Source of the DNA: Leucobacter aridicollis
Lineage (GTDB): Bacteria; Actinomycetota; Actinomycetes; Actinomycetales; Microbacteriaceae
Assembly (NCBI RefSeq): GCF_024399335.1
Contig: NZ_CP075339.1
Coordinates: 3,100,001-3,164,000 of the forward strand
DNA: 64,000 nt
Direction of reading: 5' to 3'
Under the pieces are notes generated by a model, which saw nothing but the letters and a program-made list of their open reading frames with translations, made no database searches and was not told where the DNA came from. Below, in pieces: positions 59,971-64,000 of the stretch (its first letter is position 1; each line of letters starts with the position of its first letter). Made by a program: the position numbers and the translations under genes.

Positions 59971-60888
59971 CTACACCGTTTCGCTCTGAGAGCGCCGCCA
60001 GCTGTCGAGCGCGACCGGGTCGTCGGTGATCATCAGGTCGATCCCGTGCGAGCGCGCCTGTTTCCACTGTTTCGCGGTATTGAGCGTGTACACCATGGTT
60101 CCGATCCCGAGCACTCGGGCTTCATCAACGAGCCCGAAGTCGGCTTCGAACACGCTCACGCGAGCGCCGATCGCCGAGATATTCAGAGACGCAGCGAGGT
60201 CGAGCGTCGGCCGATCCCATTCCCGGGTGAGCATCACCCGGGCGTAGTCAGGTGCAAGCGCGGCGAGGCGCTCGAGATTATCAACCTCGAACGACTCAAA
60301 AGCGACTCTATTCATCAGGTATCGAGCGTCGAGCATCGCCACCGCCCCAGCAACCTGCTCGTCGTTCCACGTTCCCTTCAATTCGATGAGGGCACGACTG
60401 TTCGTTGGAGCGAGCTCGTCGAGGAACGCCTCGAGCGTTGGTACCCGTTCGCCAGCAAATGCGCCGTCAAACCAAGATCCGGCGTCGAGTCCCTGGATCT
60501 GTGCCAGTGTGAGGTTCGCGACGGCTCCGGTGCCCGTCGTTGTCCTGTCAACCGTCGGGTCGTGCATGAGCACCGGGACGCCGTCAGCCGTGAGGTGCAA
60601 GTCGGCTTCGACAAAGTCGACGCCCTGCTCAAACGCGATCCGCATCGCCGCTAGCGTGTTCTCTGGCGCGAGTGCTGCCGCGCCACGGTGCGAGATGATC
60701 CCGAAGTCTTCCACCCTGCTGAGCGCGCCGTGGAGCTGCAGCACGCTGGCGCTCGCCGCATATGGGTTGGTTCCTAGGCCGGTGACGAGCATCACGACGA
60801 AGACGGCGGCGAGCAGCGCCGTCCGCGCCCCGCGCCGGCTGACGGGCCCTGTCTGTGCTGAGATCAGGCCGCCCGAAGTGCTAAACAT
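59971..60888 (-). CDS. Exported glycerophosphodiester phosphodiesterase
   Basis: 305 residues from ATG 60888. RTALLAAVFVVMLVTGLGTN is a signal peptide or anchor. Catalytic blocks: ISHRGAAALAPENTLAAM (HRG and E-N-T), FVEADLHLTADGVPVLMHDP (E-x-D and the second His), and IELKGTWNDEQV (E-x-K). It cleaves glycerophosphodiesters to glycerol-3-phosphate plus an alcohol. Outside the cell it could recycle phospholipid headgroups or trim glycerol-phosphate wall polymers of the kind the TagF-like enzyme at 435-4154 would make. The longer reading to 61029 lacks a proper leader and is rejected. Confidence 0.88.
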   Translation of the reverse strand: MFSTSGGLISAQTGPVSRRGARTALLAAVFVVMLVTGLGTNPYAASASVLQLHGALSRVEDFGIISHRGAAALAPENTLAAMRIAFEQGVDFVEADLHLTADGVPVLMHDPTVDRTTTGTGAVANLTLAQIQGLDAGSWFDGAFAGERVPTLEAFLDELAPTNSRALIELKGTWNDEQVAGAVAMLDARYLMNRVAFESFEVDNLERLAALAPDYARVMLTREWDRPTLDLAASLNISAIGARVSVFEADFGLVDEARVLGIGTMVYTLNTAKQWKQARSHGIDLMITDDPVALDSWRRSQSETV

Positions 60889-61016
60889 GCGATACAAGTG
60901 GGGCTCCTGTCTCCGCGCTGCGTTGCGCGTGCCACTCACCCTATCGAATCCCGTTACCGTTTTGTGATTTTTCACTCGCGGTTGTCGCGCCGACCTCCCC
61001 CAGACGACGCAGAGCA

Positions 61017-61053
61017 AGAGGCCTGCCACAACTTCGCGTTGTGACAGGCCTCT
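61017..61053. terminator. Terminator hairpin after clpB
   Basis: 61017-61032 pairs with 61038-61053 except for one C/A mismatch, 5-base loop TTCGC. It lies 10 bases after the clpB stop. Confidence 0.8.
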
Positions 61054-61062
61054 GACTGACTG

Positions 61063-63237
<2,175 letters not shown>

Positions 63238-63289
63238 GATGTCCTTTCGTGATGAGCGGCACGACCGGCACCCGCGGCCGGCCAGAAAA

Positions 63290-63310
63290 CCTGAGTCGAT
63301 ATGACTCAAG
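63290..63310. promoter_or_regulatory. HAIR (HspR-binding) operator upstream of clpB
   Basis: On the minus strand CTTGAGT-N7-ACTCAGG, 13 of 14 positions of the actinobacterial HAIR consensus CTTGAGT-N7-ACTCAAG. It lies 53 bases before the clpB start. HspR represses such genes until heat or unfolded protein releases it. Confidence 0.85.
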
Positions 63311-63364
63311 TTTAATCGCTGTCGCCATTTCACGCCAGTCCATCACCTGAGACTCTGCTGAGCG

Positions 63365-64000
63365 CTACTCGAGATGCCGCAGGTACCTGTCTGGCGCTGC
63401 CATGAACCTGCGCCAGGCGTCGACGATCTCAAGGTCGTCATAGCTCGACCGCCGCATTCCCCACTCACCGAGCTCATAAATGTCTGCCCCCGGCACAGCC
63501 GCGAGTACCGGCGAGTGCGTGGACAGAATGACCTGCGACCCGTTCGCCGCAAGCTCACTCATACGCGCAAGCAGCCCGAGCGAGTTCGTGAAGGAGAGCG
63601 CCGACTCAGGCTCGTCGAACACCCACAAGCCACGCACGCGCTCACGAGCTCCCAGATACTCAAGAAAGGACTCGCCATGGCTCTGATAGTTGTGGCGACC
63701 AAGTGGGCCGCTGTCTGCCGACTCAATCTCATACAGGTACCCAAAATGGCTGTGCATCGTCTCCGCCCGCAGAAACACCCCTTTACGCGATGCCCCAGCG
63801 CCTCGCGCAAGCTGCAGGTGAGACTCAAGCGGAGACTCACTCGCGAACGTTGAGTGCCTCGCGTTGTGTGTGCCACCCTCGGGGTTCAGTCCGTACGCCG
63901 CGGCGATGGCCTCAACTATTGTCGACTTGCCCGCACCGTTCTCGCCAACAAAGACAGTGATGGGTCCAAACTCAATGCCGACCTCAAGCAGCTGCCGCAC
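63365..64000 (-). CDS. AAA-family ATPase, 3' part (window-truncated)
   Basis: At least 212 residues; the frame is open at the window end, so the true start is outside. TVFVGENGAGKSTIVEAIAA is a Walker A in an ABC/SMC-like arrangement, GLWVFDEPESALSFTNSLGL contains Walker B (WVFDEPES), and QVILSTHSPVLAAVPGADIY is the H-switch block. These features define the small AAA_21/RecF-like ATPases of unknown cellular role, sometimes linked to anti-phage or toxin modules. No partner is visible on this side; clpB follows with a 127-base gap. Confidence 0.85.
   Translation of the reverse strand: MRQLLEVGIEFGPITVFVGENGAGKSTIVEAIAAAYGLNPEGGTHNARHSTFASESPLESHLQLARGAGASRKGVFLRAETMHSHFGYLYEIESADSGPLGRHNYQSHGESFLEYLGARERVRGLWVFDEPESALSFTNSLGLLARMSELAANGSQVILSTHSPVLAAVPGADIYELGEWGMRRSSYDDLEIVDAWRRFMAAPDRYLRHLE

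Overview
The window reads as chromosomal DNA of a high-GC Gram-positive actinobacterium. Strong G/C third-position bias, frequent GTG/TTG starts, a 32-codon bS22-type ribosomal protein gene, an SdhCDAB operon, ClpB under a HAIR (HspR) site, LCP ligase and LGFP repeats all fit the Microbacteriaceae. A Leucobacter-like genus is my best guess, from memory of gene content and not from a search. No rRNA, tRNA, CRISPR array, insertion sequence or prophage was recognised. Gene density is high and almost every large reading frame matches a known family.

Layout. 1-17000 is mostly cell-envelope assembly: the 3' end of an LGFP-repeat protein, a three-part TPR/TagF-like/GT4 glycosyltransferase, a Gfo/Idh/MocA dehydrogenase coupled to an LpxA-like acyltransferase, two GT2 and one GT4 glycosyltransferase, an LCP ligase overlapping galE, then purE/purK and a YihY-type membrane protein. 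An SDR enzyme with its divergent TetR regulator sits in the middle. 17000-25400 is a surface-adhesion module: a 2098-residue repeat protein with a sortase-type LSETG tail, divergent from an unusual ECF sigma factor. That sigma factor carries a zinc-finger, a membrane segment and a proline-rich PEVDP tail on the same chain, and its frame changes at an 11-C tract.

25390-31900 is core metabolism: sdhCDAB, a mannose-1-phosphate guanylyltransferase and a short, archaeal-type aspartyl-tRNA synthetase. 31940-35080 is a SipW-type secretion operon: three small proteins with alternate (TasA/SipW-type) signal peptides, one of them frameshifted at a G6 tract, and a signal peptidase fused to an exported domain that ends in LPATG. 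35080-42780 is accessory: a TrxR-like oxidoreductase with a methyltransferase, an XRE-cupin regulator with a SolA-like flavin oxidase, a junction of two broken genes (AraC and VOC), and a DUF1023-type hydrolase followed by two tandem paralogous lipoproteins.

42780-47330 holds a glycerate/gluconate module (CdaR, glycerate kinase, GntP) with paired operator-like palindromes. 47400-53430 holds small housekeeping and transport genes: a lipoprotein, bS22, an ArsR-like regulator, the Ktr/Trk potassium system, proC and a CDF transporter. 53600-57640 is a complete ABC importer operon. 57740-64000 has tadA, upp, an aldo/keto reductase, a secreted glycerophosphodiesterase, clpB without its N-domain, and the end of an AAA/SMC-like ATPase that runs off the window.

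Most interesting candidates: (i) the single-chain membrane-tethered sigma factor with a slippery C11 tract next to the giant adhesin; (ii) the signal peptidase-LPXTG fusion inside a TasA-like operon; (iii) the hydrolase/tandem-lipoprotein cassette; (iv) an LpxA homologue paired with a sugar 3-dehydrogenase in a monoderm genome. Both frameshifts lie in homopolymers, so sequencing error has to be excluded before they are read as biology.
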